Position numbers and translations under genes: made by a program. A stretch of 64,000 bases of DNA from Termitomyces sp. T153 (taxonomy: Eukaryota > Basidiomycota > Agaricomycetes > Agaricales > Lyophyllaceae), in assembly GCA_018296165.2 (NCBI GenBank), contig JACKQL020000154.1, forward strand, positions 25,843-89,842. The letters are read 5' to 3'. Shown here in pieces: positions 11,700 through 23,072 of the stretch (positions within the stretch are counted from its first letter, which is position 1; every line of letters begins with the position of its first letter). The notes beneath the pieces were generated by a model. The model ran no database searches. It saw only the letters and a list, made by a program, of their open reading frames with translations, and had not been told where the DNA came from.

Positions 11700-14448
11700 A
11701 GGTCTTGAAGATGCACTAGACCATGGACTAGACCTTGACATGTTCTTTATTCTGGCTGCATTCCTTTACGCAATGGTACTCACTCTGGATGGCCTCTCAG
11801 CACATCTCCCTTCCCACTCCTCCCACACCCTCCTCCTCTGCACCACCTTCTCCTGCACCACCCTTCCCTTTTCCAATGACCTCATCCCCACACTGGTTGA
11901 CAGCAGCACCACTAATAACTTCATTGACAAATTCTTGGCAGCACTTGCTCCCCAACACCTCTGATGTCTCCCCACTCCAATCCTCCTCAAACTCTTTGAT
12001 GGTGACCCCACCTCCACCAAAGATATCACACTGTGTGGAAACAACTGTGACCTTTGCCAATGGATGATGCCAAGACCTCCAACTACTTGTCACTAAACTA
12101 AACTCCTCTGCCTCCATTGTCCTAGACTTTTCATGGCTCTGCTTCACCAATCCCCACATTGACTGACCCAGTCTCACTCTTTGCCTTGACCAGGACAACC
12201 CAACCAACTCTGGACCAGTACCCTTCAATATCTCACCCCCCTCCAAGAGCCCTGAAGGTATGACCAACAATCCCTAGACTCCCCCACAGCTTTGCTCAAA
12301 GTCCACACAGTCATTCATCATCAACCTCCAACTTGACAGCTCACCAACTGCTCTCCCTGCCCTTGTCAACAGCAGCACCTCCAGCACCTTCATCAGCAAC
12401 CAGCTCAACCTCTGACACAATGACCTCAACAAACCACTTGAGCTCCAACTCTTTGACAGAAGCCTTGCCACAACAGGAATCACTTAATACCATGACAATT
12501 CCCTCACTCTTGACAACAATTTGAGGTTCCAGGTCTGTCTCCTTGTCACCCAGCTCCCCTGTCAACTCCAATCATGCTTGGACTTTCATGGCTGCAGGAC
12601 ATTGATGCGCTCCTATGCTGCCTAATGCCATGCAGAAAACTTAAAAAGAGGATCTGACACCAGTCACTAGATAGGGTAGCAGGCAGTAGGAAGTTAATAG
12701 TTGAGGGTGAGTCAGTAACTGGTCCAGAGAACTAGAGCAAAAGTTGTGTTGTGGAGTGAAGTCAAAAGAAGTTGCTATTGCTAGCAGAAGTCACTAGTGA
12801 CAATAAGGAGAGAAAAAGGGTAAAGACCAGTAACATTGCTAAGACAAAGTGCCCCCATAATGGAGGTAGTGGAGAGTGAGGGAATAAGGTAGAGACAGGG
12901 AAAGGTGGTAACAGGAAGACTAAAATTAAGGGATGAACATAAACTGATCACTAGCCATAGTTTCTAGAGTCACTAGGTCAGATTAATTAAAATAGGCACT
13001 TGCAGTTGGCACCACACTAAGTCAAGTTCAAAGTCAAGAAGGCTTATCACTAAGCCTGAGTCGAAGGTGATAAAAGAGCGAAAGAAGCAAAGTGAAATCT
13101 CTTGCTAGTAAGCTCAAAGATATCAGTTCTCCAATTGTTTGTTTTTTGTGTCTATATACAGTTAGTATTTATATGTTTCAAAGTATAGTATGGGAAAGTA
13201 AACAAATAGGCACCACTAGTGATGGTGTCTGTTACTGTGTTTAGGGTGCATATGAGGCGTCAGTCTGTAACTAAGTGAAAAATCATAGGCGAAGTCTTGG
13301 CAGCACCTAATTGCAAATGAAACCAAAAAGTAACAAGTCCAATGTCAATACCTGAAGTGTAGATGCCATTCAAGTATGTTGGTAAGCTAGGCAAAAGAAA
13401 TGATAGTAAAAAGGTACATGTCTGATAATTTGTCCATATATAGTAAGAGAATACTGTTTCATTGCTAGAGTCATTAGGGTCGCTAATAATCATTGCTAGG
13501 GAGGGTCTAGGCCTTGATGATTTAGACCCAAGTTCCAGACTCCACATGATGTTTCTCATGATCAGTAAGTCTTGCAGTTGCTAAAGTCTCATGCTTCGGT
13601 TCAATCCTCCGGCTAAGTCTTGTGTGCTGAGTGTTGTGACTTGTGTCAGATTTAAGGTAGTCAGCTGCCACTAAGTCCAAAATGCCAAAAAAATGGTGCT
13701 CAGCAATAACTGGGGCTCATCAATGTCAACCCTAACATTGACTGGAAGAATCTCACCATGCAATTCTTCAGCTCTGAAGCAAGTTTAGCAGCCACCATCC
13801 TCCTTTGCATCCAGTCCACCTTGGGCTCCAACATCCCTGACCTTGATGCCAACACCTCCAGAGCAACCAAAGGCCCCTCAACCCTCAATGACAACCAGGA
13901 AGGTGAAGACAATGTGCCTCTGCCCCAGTCACCCTTGAATAAAAACTAGACAGCTGCCCCCCAACATACCCCAGAATCAATACAAAGGTCTACAGTACCC
14001 CAACCAACAATGCCCAACCCCTTTAAACAGCCCCACCACCACTCCATACCCGACTGCTGCCACCCCATTGCCCACTCCCATCAATCCCAGAGATCTCAAC
14101 ATCAAAATTATTGGTGTGATCCCCTTCACATGCATTTTACAAGATGGCACCCCCACCTTCCAACTACAAATCACACCAGCCCTACTAGAAGAATACCTCC
14201 ACACAGAAACTACTCTGCTGGAACAAAAAACAGAAGAACAGATTCTATACAAAGTAGTTCCCCTGGAATATCATTAATTTGCTGACATATTCTCTGAAGA
14301 GAGTGCAAAAGAACTTCCTCTGCATCAGTCCTACAATCACAAAATTGATTTCAAAGAAGGCACCTCACCCACATTTGGCAGAATCTACAACATGTCCAAG
14401 ATTGAACTCCAGGCCCTGAAGGATTACCTCAACAACATGCTTGGGAAC
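11700..14448 (+). pseudogene. E1 tandem aspartic protease region and RT start (broken by a solo LTR)
   Basis: Two successive retropepsin-like units are recognisable. The first has LVDSSTTNNFIDKFLA (from an LIDSGA motif) at ~11,893-11,942 and a flap-like segment before 12,065. The second begins ~12,310 and continues into PIMLGLSWLQD-type sequence at 12,570-12,600, is cut by the B-family solo LTR, and resumes at 13,727 (NVNPNIDWKNLTMQFFS). A linker and the first RT residues follow at 14,280-14,445 (NMSKIELQALKDYL). At ~14,448 the RT core is deleted relative to E2. The same duplicated protease layout occurs in E2. Confidence 0.65.
12603..13722 (-). repeat. Solo LTR of the B family in E1
   Basis: 1,120 bp, TGATGCGCTCC...GGGGCTCATCA on the plus strand, collinear with the reverse complement of the B 5' LTR at 43,763. 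Flanks are ACAT (12,599-12,602) and ATGT (13,723-13,726): both derive from ACGT if the CpG decayed on opposite strands, so this is a 4-bp TSD. The E2 sequence runs straight across the site (GACATCAACCCC), confirming insertion. Confidence 0.9.
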
Positions 14449-14657
14449 CTTCTACACCTATTTGATGACCCCTATGGATCTCAACTACAACATCTACAAC
14501 AAAAAACTCCTTGTGATTGTTGAAGCCTTCCATCAGTGGAGGACCTACTTTGAAGGATCTCCATGCCTTATCCAAGTCTACTCTGACCATAACAATCTGC
14601 AGTACTTCCCAACCATGAAACAGCTCAGCCACTGCCAAGCTTGATGGTCTGAAACCC

Positions 14658-15809
14658 TGTCAGGTTTTGCTGACCATAAGGGCTTAGCTACACTAAGTGA
14701 ATCCTTACTAGGCAGACACAATATCCTGCACTGATAACTGGGCATTCAGAGAAGGTCTAGACATTGGGGCTTTGTGAGAATAAGTGATGGGGAGTGATCT
14801 GAACAAGTCCAGGGTGGTACAGAGAGGTCTAGGACAAGTTGCAGGAAAGGGGTTGGACTCAATGGAACGTTAGGTACAAGTCCAGAAGTGAGTATTAGGA
14901 GTGTAGGGCAAACAGAGGCTATGTGAGTGATGGGAGCAGAGCCAGAGTTTGATGGGGGATCAACAGAAGTTGATGGGTTTTGGGGCCAAGCAAATAGTGA
15001 GGTCTGGAGTGGGTTCAAAGAATGTTTGGATCCATAATCATAAGCATGGAGTTTGTAAAGGCATTAGGGTTAAAAGGACTTGAACATAGTAATGGAAACA
15101 GAGTCAAAGGAGACAAGATGGAGTTGAGGCAAGATTGAGATGAGAACAAAAATATATTCAAGCAGAGATACAAAACAATGATGAGAACAATAATGAAAAT
15201 AGAGACAAGACAAGACCAGGAGACTGAGATAAGACTGAGAGACTGAGATAAAGGGAAACATACCATGGAACGTAGAACACAAGACAGAAACAATCAGACC
15301 ATAAGTAATGTTAAGCAATATCAAGACTAGAGTATGGGGTGCTACTCTACAACTTATATACTGACTACTTGAGAGCTCCAGGGGACAGTGGGTGTGGCAG
15401 TGGGGCTTGTCAGAGCCATGCAGAGTTGACAGGGGTCAGTTGTAATCAGGGGACAGGCTGCAAGTGATATTCTGATGGGATCAATTGAGGATGCAGGCTG
15501 TCCTGGGGTTGTCATAATGCTCTGGAGTTGGTTGGGCAAACTAGGGAGATAAGTTGGTGATGCACACTGGAGTTAGGAACAGTGGGGGAGGGTTCTAGGG
15601 GCTCAGGAGAGTCAGGTGAAGCATTGATGGCTACAGGGAAGCCATCAGAGTTAGACAGGAGGCCATTGGGGTTTGCTAGCAGAGTTACCCAGAGTGGGTG
15701 CCATGGGTGGGCAAAGGTTGGGGGAAGTCAAAGGAGGTGATGGAGGTGAACTCTGGGGAAGTGAGGTGGCTGGAAACAAGGTCTGGAGTTTTGGGAATGG
15801 GTCATGAGA
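14658..15809 (-). repeat. Solo family A LTR, inverted, in E1
   Basis: 1,152 bp, beginning TGTCAGGTTTTGC and ending GGGTCATGAGA (ancestral ...GTGACA). It is flanked by a perfect 5-bp TSD, AACCC (14,653-14,657 and 15,810-15,814). E2 reads continuously across the site. The LTR TATA box is on the minus strand at 15,353-15,360. It matches the young LTR at 51,331 but has lost most CpGs (for example CTAGGCGGGCGTG has become CTAGGCAGACACA). Confidence 0.92.
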
Positions 15810-17693
15810 AACCCTCTTGGAGTATGACTTCACCATCCACTACTGCCCCAGACAACTTGGCACAAAGCCCAATACACTCACTTGAAAGTCCAACATGTAT
15901 CCAAAGAAGTCATTTGAAGCTGAGCAGAACACATTCAACCATTAAGTGGTAATCCCTCTTGAGCATTTGCATACTATGCTGATTATGAATGAAGAAGGAA
16001 TCCTCCACCAAATCAGAAACTCTTCTCCAGACTCCTTCACCCAGCATAACCCCTGCAATAGCTCCACCAATGAGTCAAATGCCAACAACCCCTTCATGCT
16101 GCCTTTGGACCACTGCCTCCTACTTTGGAGTGGATAAATCTATGCTCCAGACCACAAGTCCATTTGTCTCAACATACTTGGGCAGCACCATGACCACAAA
16201 CTCTGGGGACACTCAAGAATTTGTAAGACTCTCCAACTCATCTCCTGGACTTTACTTTTGGCCAGGAATGAAAAAGGACATTACACAATATGTAAGGGCC
16301 TGCAAACCTTGTCTCTGGGCCAAAGTACCCTACCACTGCCCTCACAGACCGCTAAAACCCCTTCTTGTCAGCCAATGCCCCTGGTCCTCAGTCTCAATAG
16401 ATCACATTATTGAACTCCCCAACTCCAAGGGCTTTGAGGCAATCCTCATGGTCATCTGCCACCTCACCAAGCAAGCCCTCTTCATCCCCTGCTACACCAC
16501 TGACAATGCTCCAGAGTTTGCCAAGTTATTCCTCAAACATGTCTTCTCCAAACATAGACTCCCAGACAACATCATCTCTAACTGTGGCCCACTGTTTGTC
16601 TCCCATTTCTGGCAGTTGTTATGCAAGGTGCTTGAAATAAAAACCAATCTATCAACTGCCTACCACCTGAAGACCAACAGACAAATAGAATGAGTAAACC
16701 AGACATTGGAACAGTATCTCTGCCTCTACATGAACTATTTATGAAATGACTAGTGTTTGTCACAACCCATTCCCAGAACCCCTGACCTTGTTTCCAGCTA
16801 CCTCACTTCTCTGGAGTTCACCCCCATCTCCCCCTTTGACTTCCCAAACCTATGCCCACACATGTCACTCACTCCAGGTAACTCCAACACTTTCCCGGCA
16901 AACTTTGATAGCCCCCTGGCTAACTCTGATGCATTCCCTGCAGCCATCACTGCTTCCCTTGACTCTCCTGAACCCCTGGAACCCTCCCCCACCATTCCTG
17001 ACTCCACTGTATGTCACCAGCTCATCACTCTGGTCCACCTAACCTACTCCAGAGCATCATGACAACTCCAGGACAGCCCACATTCTCAATTGATCCCATC
17101 AGAATATCACTGTGGCCCATTCTGTGATCACAACTGACACCTATTGACTCTGCATGGCTCTGACAAGCCCTGCTGCCACACCCACTGTTCCCTGGAGCTC
17201 TCCAGTAGTCAGTATATAAGTTGTAGAGTAGTACCTTGTACTCTAGTCTTGATATTACCTACTTATTGCTTAATGTTACCTATGGTCTAATTGTTTCTGT
17301 CTTGTGTTTTGTGTTCTGTGTTATATTTCCTTTCCTCTCAGTCTCCCAGTCTTATCTCAGTCTCCCAGTCTTATCTCAGTCTCCAAGTCTTGTCTCATCT
17401 CTATTTCCATTATTGTTCTTGTTATTGTTTTGTATCTCTGCCTGAATCTATTTTCATTCTTGTTTCAATATTGTCTCAACTCCATCTTGTCTTGTTTGAC
17501 TGTTTCCACTATTGTGTTCAAGTCCTTTCAACTATAATGCCTTTACAAACTCTGTGCTTACAATTATAAACTCAAACATTCTTTAAACCAACTCTGGACC
17601 TTGCTATTTGCTCAGCCCCAAAACCCATCAACATCTGTTAATCACCCATCAAGCTCCAGCTCTGCTCCCATCACTTGCATAGCCTCCACTTAC

Positions 17694-18775
17694 TGATACG
17701 ATGTTGTCACACCATTGGGAACATAATAAACACCAGAAGTCAAAACAAACATTTATTAAGGCTGAAAACTGTAAGCCTCCTGGTAAAACAAGTCCCAGCA
17801 ACATTATCCCTTTAAATACACCAGAAGAAAGACAGAACAGGATAGGACAAGGACTATACTAGACTATACACTCAATAATAGTCCAATCACTGTAATGGGA
17901 GGGGAAGCATGGGACTGGCAAAAGCACCTGAGTGGCATCAATTCTGGCAAGATCTAGATCTGATCTAAGAATAACCAGATTGGAATATTGACTGAAAGGA
18001 GGTAAAGGAGGAATGAATGAGAAAGAATGGAATGAAGGGAAGGGAAAGGAAGATGAATGGAAGAAAAAGAATGGAATGAAGGGAAGGGAAAGGAAGATGA
18101 ATGGAAGGATATGAAATGAATGGAATGAAGGGAAGGGAAAGGAAGATGAATGGAAGGATATGAAATGAATGGAATGAAGGGAAGGGAAAGGAAGATGAAT
18201 GGAAGAACCTGAATGGGAAAGAACCTAAAAGGGGAAGAATATGAAAGGAATAAAGGAAGATGAATGGAATGAATGGGAGGGGACAGATGAATGGAAGAAC
18301 CTGAATGGAGAAGAATATGAATGGAAGAAATACAAAGGAGGAAGAGATAAATGGGGCAAATGGAAGCTAAGAATGCAAAGGAGGAATGATGGAACCAGGA
18401 ACTGGCCTGTGGCACTGAAACAGGCATGCCAAAAGGGGGAATTAGAATAACAGTTATGAATAAGGGGCTGGAAAGTATGGAACCAAAAGTCACATGTAGG
18501 GGGTGGTCTGTGCACTGTAGAAAGAGGTATAAATAGCCCAAGTAGAGTAGCAAATGGACAGGCAATTAATAGGCAAAGGCTCGGTGGTTCCCAGGGAGTG
18601 AATCACTTAGGCTGGAGTTTGTTGAGACCCCTCTGCATTCAGAATAGAAATATTTTGGAAGTAAACCCCTTCAACTTCAAGCATTCATCAAGACATCAGT
18701 GTGGAATTGGAGTAGACTGCCTAAGTCTTCAAGAAAGCCCCAGAACTATCAGTATTACTCTAACCCAGTACTACA
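17694..18775 (-). repeat. Solo F LTR inserted into a family A LTR
   Basis: 1,082 bp, TGATACGATGTTG...CCAGTACTACA, with a perfect 4-bp TSD TTAC (17,690-17,693 and 18,776-18,779). Its start, read in reverse, equals the LTR end of the F fragment at 9,350-9,457. It holds a purine-rich minisatellite. A 203-codon minus-strand frame here is only the complement of that low-complexity tract. Confidence 0.88.
18029..18205 (+). repeat. Purine-rich minisatellite within the F LTR
   Basis: Four copies of a 44-49-bp unit starting at 18,029, 18,073, 18,122 and 18,171, each beginning GGAATGAAGGGAAGGGAAAG and continuing GAAGATGAATGGAA. More irregular GAATGG/GAAGATG motifs follow to ~18,345. The plus strand is almost free of pyrimidines other than T. 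Confidence 0.9.
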
Positions 18776-19675
18776 TTACCCCACACCTTTAGTATTTGCT
18801 TCTGAACTTGTACCTGCTGCTTTGTCAGGCCCAACCCTTCCCCAGCAACTTGTCTTAGACTTCTCCAGACCATCCCAGACTTGTTTGGATCACTCCCCCT
18901 TGCTTACCCTCACAAGTTCCCAATGTCTAGACCTTCTCTGAGCACTGAGTTATCAGTGTAAGACATTACATCCACTTAGTAAGAATTTGCCCAGTGTAGC
19001 TGAGCCCCCATGGTCAGCAAAACCTGACAGCACACAGAACTTTTCCTTGCCAAGTTTACTTACAATAACATGCCTCACTCCACCACTGGAGTTTCCCCCT
19101 TCTATGCCAACAAGGGCTACAACTCCCAACTCACACTATCCCTCAAAGATATTCTCTCCCACATTGCTTAGAATGGCACCAAAGACCTCTGATCCCTCCA
19201 CCAGTTCCTCCAGGATGAAAATAACACCACCAATCAAGCCTACTCCAAACATGCCAATGCCTAACAAGATCTCACTCCCAACTGGCCCCAGCACTTTGGT
19301 TTGGCTTGATTGACAAAACCTCAAGCCCCAGAGGCTCTCCATTAAGCTCAATCACAAACAACTCAGCCACTTCAAGATTCTCTGGAAGGTCTCCATGCAT
19401 GCCTACAAGCTTGACCTACCCCTAGACCTGAAGGGCCTCCACTCCATCTTCTATATGTGCCTCCTCAAAAAATATGCTCTGGATCTCTTTTCCAGACAAC
19501 ACTCCAGTCAACTGCTCCTAGTCAAAGTCAAGGGCAAATATCACTACAAAGTTGACCAGATCCTTGACTCCTGCTTGGTCTGCAGCTGACCTCAATACTT
19601 GGTCCATTGGAAGAGCTACAGGCCTGAGGACAACACTTGGGAACTCCAAAAGGATGGAGCCCAGTGCTATTAATG

Positions 19676-21086
19676 TCATTGAGGAGGATGCAGTGCTCCC
19701 TGGCCCAGCCTATCAGAATATATCAGCCTAGTGAAAAGAAGGAATGGAACACACTCACAAAGTATCCCCCACCATTCTGAGGCTGCCTCATTGGCAAGCC
19801 ACTCCTTCCACCTCCTCACTACCTCTACCATAGCCCAAGGGACCAATATGTGGGGCACCCCCTCACCCACCCATGCCCCTGACCCCTCCAACCACTGCAC
19901 TGCCATCTCTGCCTGCACCTCCAACTGCTCCATCCATGTCTGCAACTTCTAGAGCTGTAATAGCTACTCTGTGGCCATCTTCATAGCTGTCTCCTTATCC
20001 CTCCATGCTGTGTTCCTATTCCTCCATGCCTCATCCTGCTCCCTCTGCATCATGTCCCTATCCTCCTTGACTCTTTGAACCTCCTCCTCACAGGTGGCCA
20101 GTGACTTCTCCAGCCCTTCAACTCAACAATACAGGAAAGTTTTGGTGACCAACTATGACATCCCTATAGACTGCTTGATTGGGGCCCCAGAGCTCAGGGA
20201 ATACACCTGGGGGCCCAGGGGCCCTGTCATCAACTGCTCACTCCAAGCTTACTTGCTCAGTCCTGCCTCTGGTGGCAGGAACACCCTCTGCTTACTCTTG
20301 TCACATGCTGTAGGGGCCTCTTTCTTCTGCCCATCCTGCAGGGGCCCAATCTTCATTGATGACTGCTCCACACTACTCCTGCTCTCTACTCTGGAGCCCC
20401 TCCCTAACACTTTGCCCCTCCACCCTTCTTCCAACTATGCTGTGACCCACTCTTGATCCCAACTCTGCTCTGTGGCAGCACAGGCAGCATGCCAACTTGA
20501 TGTGACAGAGCACTTCTTATGCTGCAAACAACATAGGAGACACACCAACATGTTCCACTACAACCCTGGCATGGGCTCCTCAAACTTGCATTGCTCCTCC
20601 CATTGAGTGCAATGTACACACTGTGAGGACAAGTTAGCTCTAACAGGGTATTACTATACTAGTCACTCACTGGAGCCACCACCTAGCACCACTCAAGGGT
20701 TGGGGGACCCCTTGCCCACCCCATGGCCTCTGCAAACTGCTTCAGCATCACCTCCACTTGTGCAACTCTGTAAGCCATAGAAACAGGTCAGACCACACCC
20801 AGACCAAGGCTAGGCCTGGGACATGAGGTGGGGGCCACTCCCACTGCTGACTGCACTGGAACTCCACTTAATAAAATCCCCAAAGGACCTGCCACAGCTG
20901 TGAACAATTCTGTCAAGACTCAGTTAGTAATTCCAGAATGCAAGAAATGGAATCACACTCACAACTACAATACATCACCTCTACTCACCAGCCATCCCAA
21001 TCCCACTTGGACTCCTTGAAAGTGGGAGAGTTGGAGGATGTGGAGGGAGACCTAGATGCTGCTAGGGAATAAGTGGAAGAGGACAT
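19676..21086 (-). pseudogene. E1 antisense cargo gene: cysteine-rich plus coiled-coil protein, spliced
   Basis: Lies between the E1 chromodomain and the lost 3' LTR, on the strand opposite gag-pol. ATG 21086 gives MSSSTYSLAASRSPSTSS, similar to the E2 copy. Introns: donor GTGAGT at 20,962 with ACTAAC and one of two acceptors (20,910 or 20,898); 20,670-20,621 (GTGAGT, GCTAAC, CTCACAG); and 19,758-19,728 (shortened). Exon 3 encodes a cysteine cluster (CVHCTQWEEQCKFEEP, then C..C...HKKC) followed by AACAATEQSWDQEW. Later come a DKSKQRVFLPPEAG segment and, before the last intron, RRWKEWLANEAASEWW in a probable coiled coil. Stops are mostly C-to-T or G-to-A changes. Zinc binding is inferred from cysteine spacing; the function is unknown. 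Confidence 0.6.
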
Positions 21087-21287
21087 GGGAGAAGTCTGGA
21101 GGCTTCAGGGTGTGTCCTCACTCTTTTAAATTTCTTGAAGAAGCTTCTTGATGGGCAACAATCCTGCTTGAACTTTGTTACTCACACCACGGCCACAGCT
21201 GTGGTTTGATCAATATTGCTTATGCTTTGATTCCAATGCCCCCACCAATCTCTGACTCATGCCCCACATCTTGAGGATCTCAATGCT

Positions 21288-22070
21288 ACTCAACAAAGTC
21301 CTCAAAAGAAGTGGTATCCCCTCTCCCTGATTGGAAAACTTGTTAACCACCTCTGCAGTGCCAAGATATACTTTTGCTCCAGCTACAATGACATCTGGAC
21401 TGCTCTGGAACACAAATAGAAGACTGCCCCCACACACCTGCCATGACTCCTTTGAGTACCAAGTGATGCCCTCAAACAACCAGCTCTCCTGCCACCCTCC
21501 AGTATTTGTGGACAACCTCTTCCTCAACATGAACAATGATTTCATGTATTGGGTCAACAGCCTGACCCACTCAAACTCTCAGGGAAACAACTGGAACATG
21601 TCTACCACATCCTTGAATGACTTCAGAGTACCACCACTCCTAACAAATAACTCCACCACTCACACACTTGCTGGCTCAAGGACCTCCAAAATACAACCTC
21701 ACCCTCTGCTACCCCATGGTTGACTTAATACAAAAAACTCAACACCCCTGCCAGAAACCTAATGAGTGCCCAAGGAAGCCCTTTGAGCCTAAGCAAAACA
21801 AGTTCTGCCACTCAGTGGTAATACCTGCTAAATGTTTACATGTCATGCTAATTTGAATGAGAAAGGAACTTCCCACCAACTCTGAACCCCCCTTTCCACC
21901 CAGCATTACCCCTAATGCAAGCCCACCAACAAGCCAATTCCCCAATCCATCCCTTACACTGCCTCCAGGCCTCTGGTTCCTGCCCTAGGAAGAACAGAGC
22001 AGCAAAACATGCCCCAGATCCCTTTTCCCACTCAGCACTATCTCTGAAGACAACTCCCTTGACAAGCCAG
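21288..22070 (+). pseudogene. Element D, part 1: RT to RNase H/integrase linker remnant
   Basis: Starts abruptly within RT: LNKVLKRSGIPSP, matching E2 from LNKVTKKNWY on. It continues with ATMTSGLLWNTNRR, SFEYQVMP and NMNNDFMYWVNSL, where the catalytic YLDD should follow but sequence is lost. From ~21,780 it resembles the RNase H to integrase linker of E2 (FEPKQNKFCHSVVIP) and ends in copies of a ~125-bp linker repeat. It is cut at 22,070 by element G and continues at 29,053. The RT start is fused directly to the tail of E1. Confidence 0.65.
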
Positions 22071-22870
22071 TGATGCAAAATGTAAGTTTGATGCTATTAA
22101 TTGATTAGATCAACAGATCAAATTTTGTTTCACTGAGGTTTGGAGGCTTAGTTTTGCAGGCTGGAGATGGTCTCATACTATTGAATGGGCCTAACAATAT
22201 TATAAATAAAACCTGAAACAACTAAGAACTTGTAAGCCTAAAAGAACTGCTCCCTGGGATTCTCTGAGCCATGGTATATTGTTGATTTTCTTTTCCTCCA
22301 ATTCCCCTCCCCTTTTATAGCTTGTTGCATGTACATGGACCAGGGAGCTTTCCATGTGCACCCATGGTCTGTACCACATGGTTTTTCTTGGCTTTTCCTT
22401 CTTATTGGATGGCAGAACAAGATGGCATGCTTAGTTGGCATTATTCAGTTTTTGTATGTCCAACATCCTTTCCTTTGATCTTTTCCCTTCCCAAACTTCT
22501 TCCTAGCAGACTGCACATGGTTTGTTATGGTGGCTGGCTTGGGTTTGGGTGGTCTGGCATAGGAATGGGAATGATATTGAGGGGATAGGGCAGTATTCTT
22601 GCAATAGATGCCCATGGCTGGTCTCAGTGTCAGTTAGATTTCTAGCTGAGTTGCTGAGCACAGCCATTGATTATCAATCAACACATGATCAGGCTTGATT
22701 CTTGATGTCAGATCTTACTGTTTTCTGCTGGCATTGTTGTGGTGCATGTTTGGATCATCAGCTTCTCTACCAGGTATGTACTCTATGCCTACAGTTTTCA
22801 GCTTTTGGGTATCTGGGCCTTGGTACTTCTAGTATTTCATCCTGTCTCAAAGTACAAGATAGGTGTATCA
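22071..22870 (-). repeat. 3' LTR of G
   Basis: 800 bp, TGATGCAAAATG...AGGTGTATCA on the plus strand. Next to it, 22,871-22,882 reads GTGTGGGGGAGG on the minus strand, the polypurine tract that primes plus-strand synthesis. It aligns with 28,388-29,048 over most of its length. Confidence 0.85.
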
Positions 22871-23072
22871 CCTCCCCCACACCATTTTACTGACTGCCCC
22901 CAGTCAGGTCTACACATTCTTGAATGACATTCCTGCATGATCACTCCTAAAATTTTGATGAAGAGTCAATTTTCTTTTCCTTCCACAAAAATAATGTTTC
23001 TTTTGTCACTCTCAATCACACCCATTGTCCTATAAAGATGTGCTTGACACAACCCTCTCCCTCCCTTGAGCC

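Larger units (their letters stand above)
16758..19029 (+). repeat. Solo family A LTR in E1 integrase, itself split by an F LTR
   Basis: Begins TGTCACAACCCATTCCC and ends AACCTGACA; without the F insertion it is ~1,186 bp. TATATAAG is at 17,213-17,220 and CAGTCTCCCAGTCTTATCT repeats are at 17,338-17,395. Its flanks, GTGTT and GCACA, could be decayed copies of a GCGCR-type TSD, which is tentative. E1 integrase reading continues on both sides. Confidence 0.85.
14448..19727 (+). pseudogene. E1 RNase H, integrase and chromodomain (interrupted by two LTRs)
   Basis: RNase H remnant at 14,448-14,657 (YNIYNKKLLVIVEAFHQWRT, VYSDHNNLQYF). After the solo LTR the frame continues at 15,810 (LGVW-like sequence) and 15,989-16,693. 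The integrase has C..C in CKPCLWAK, SIDHIIELPN (first Asp) and the degenerate ISNCGPLF (second Asp changed). The A-family LTR at 16,758 splits it. It resumes at 19,030 (AKFTYNNMPHSTTGV), then AYSKHANA, YKLDLPLDLKGLHSIFY and a chromodomain remnant (VDQILDSCL, then YLVHWKSYRPEDNTWE), ending near ISA and a stop at 19,730. The tail overlaps the antisense gene. Confidence 0.75.
7558..21287 (+). mobile_element. E1: family A Ty3/gypsy element (chromodomain type), heavily nested
   Basis: Plus-strand element: 5' LTR, gag, protease, a remnant of RT, RNase H, integrase, chromodomain, then an antisense cargo gene. It aligns throughout with E2. It is interrupted by an F fragment (~8,305-9,457), a solo B-family LTR (12,603-13,722), and solo A-family LTRs at 14,658-15,809 (minus) and 16,758-19,029 (plus, itself split by an F LTR). 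About 890 bp of RT core is deleted at ~14,448. The right end is missing: where E2 has CTCAATGCT followed by a G-run and the 3' LTR, E1 switches at 21,287 into the RT of element D. Confidence 0.8.

Noticed and set aside
17338..17395. Short direct repeats that might suggest a CRISPR-like array
   Set aside because: 19-20-bp pyrimidine repeats without spacers, present in all family A LTRs in a eukaryotic context.
17954..18565. 203-codon minus-strand frame with hydrophobic, Ser/Pro-rich sequence
   Set aside because: It is the complement of the purine minisatellite in the F LTR; no start context, domain or codon logic.
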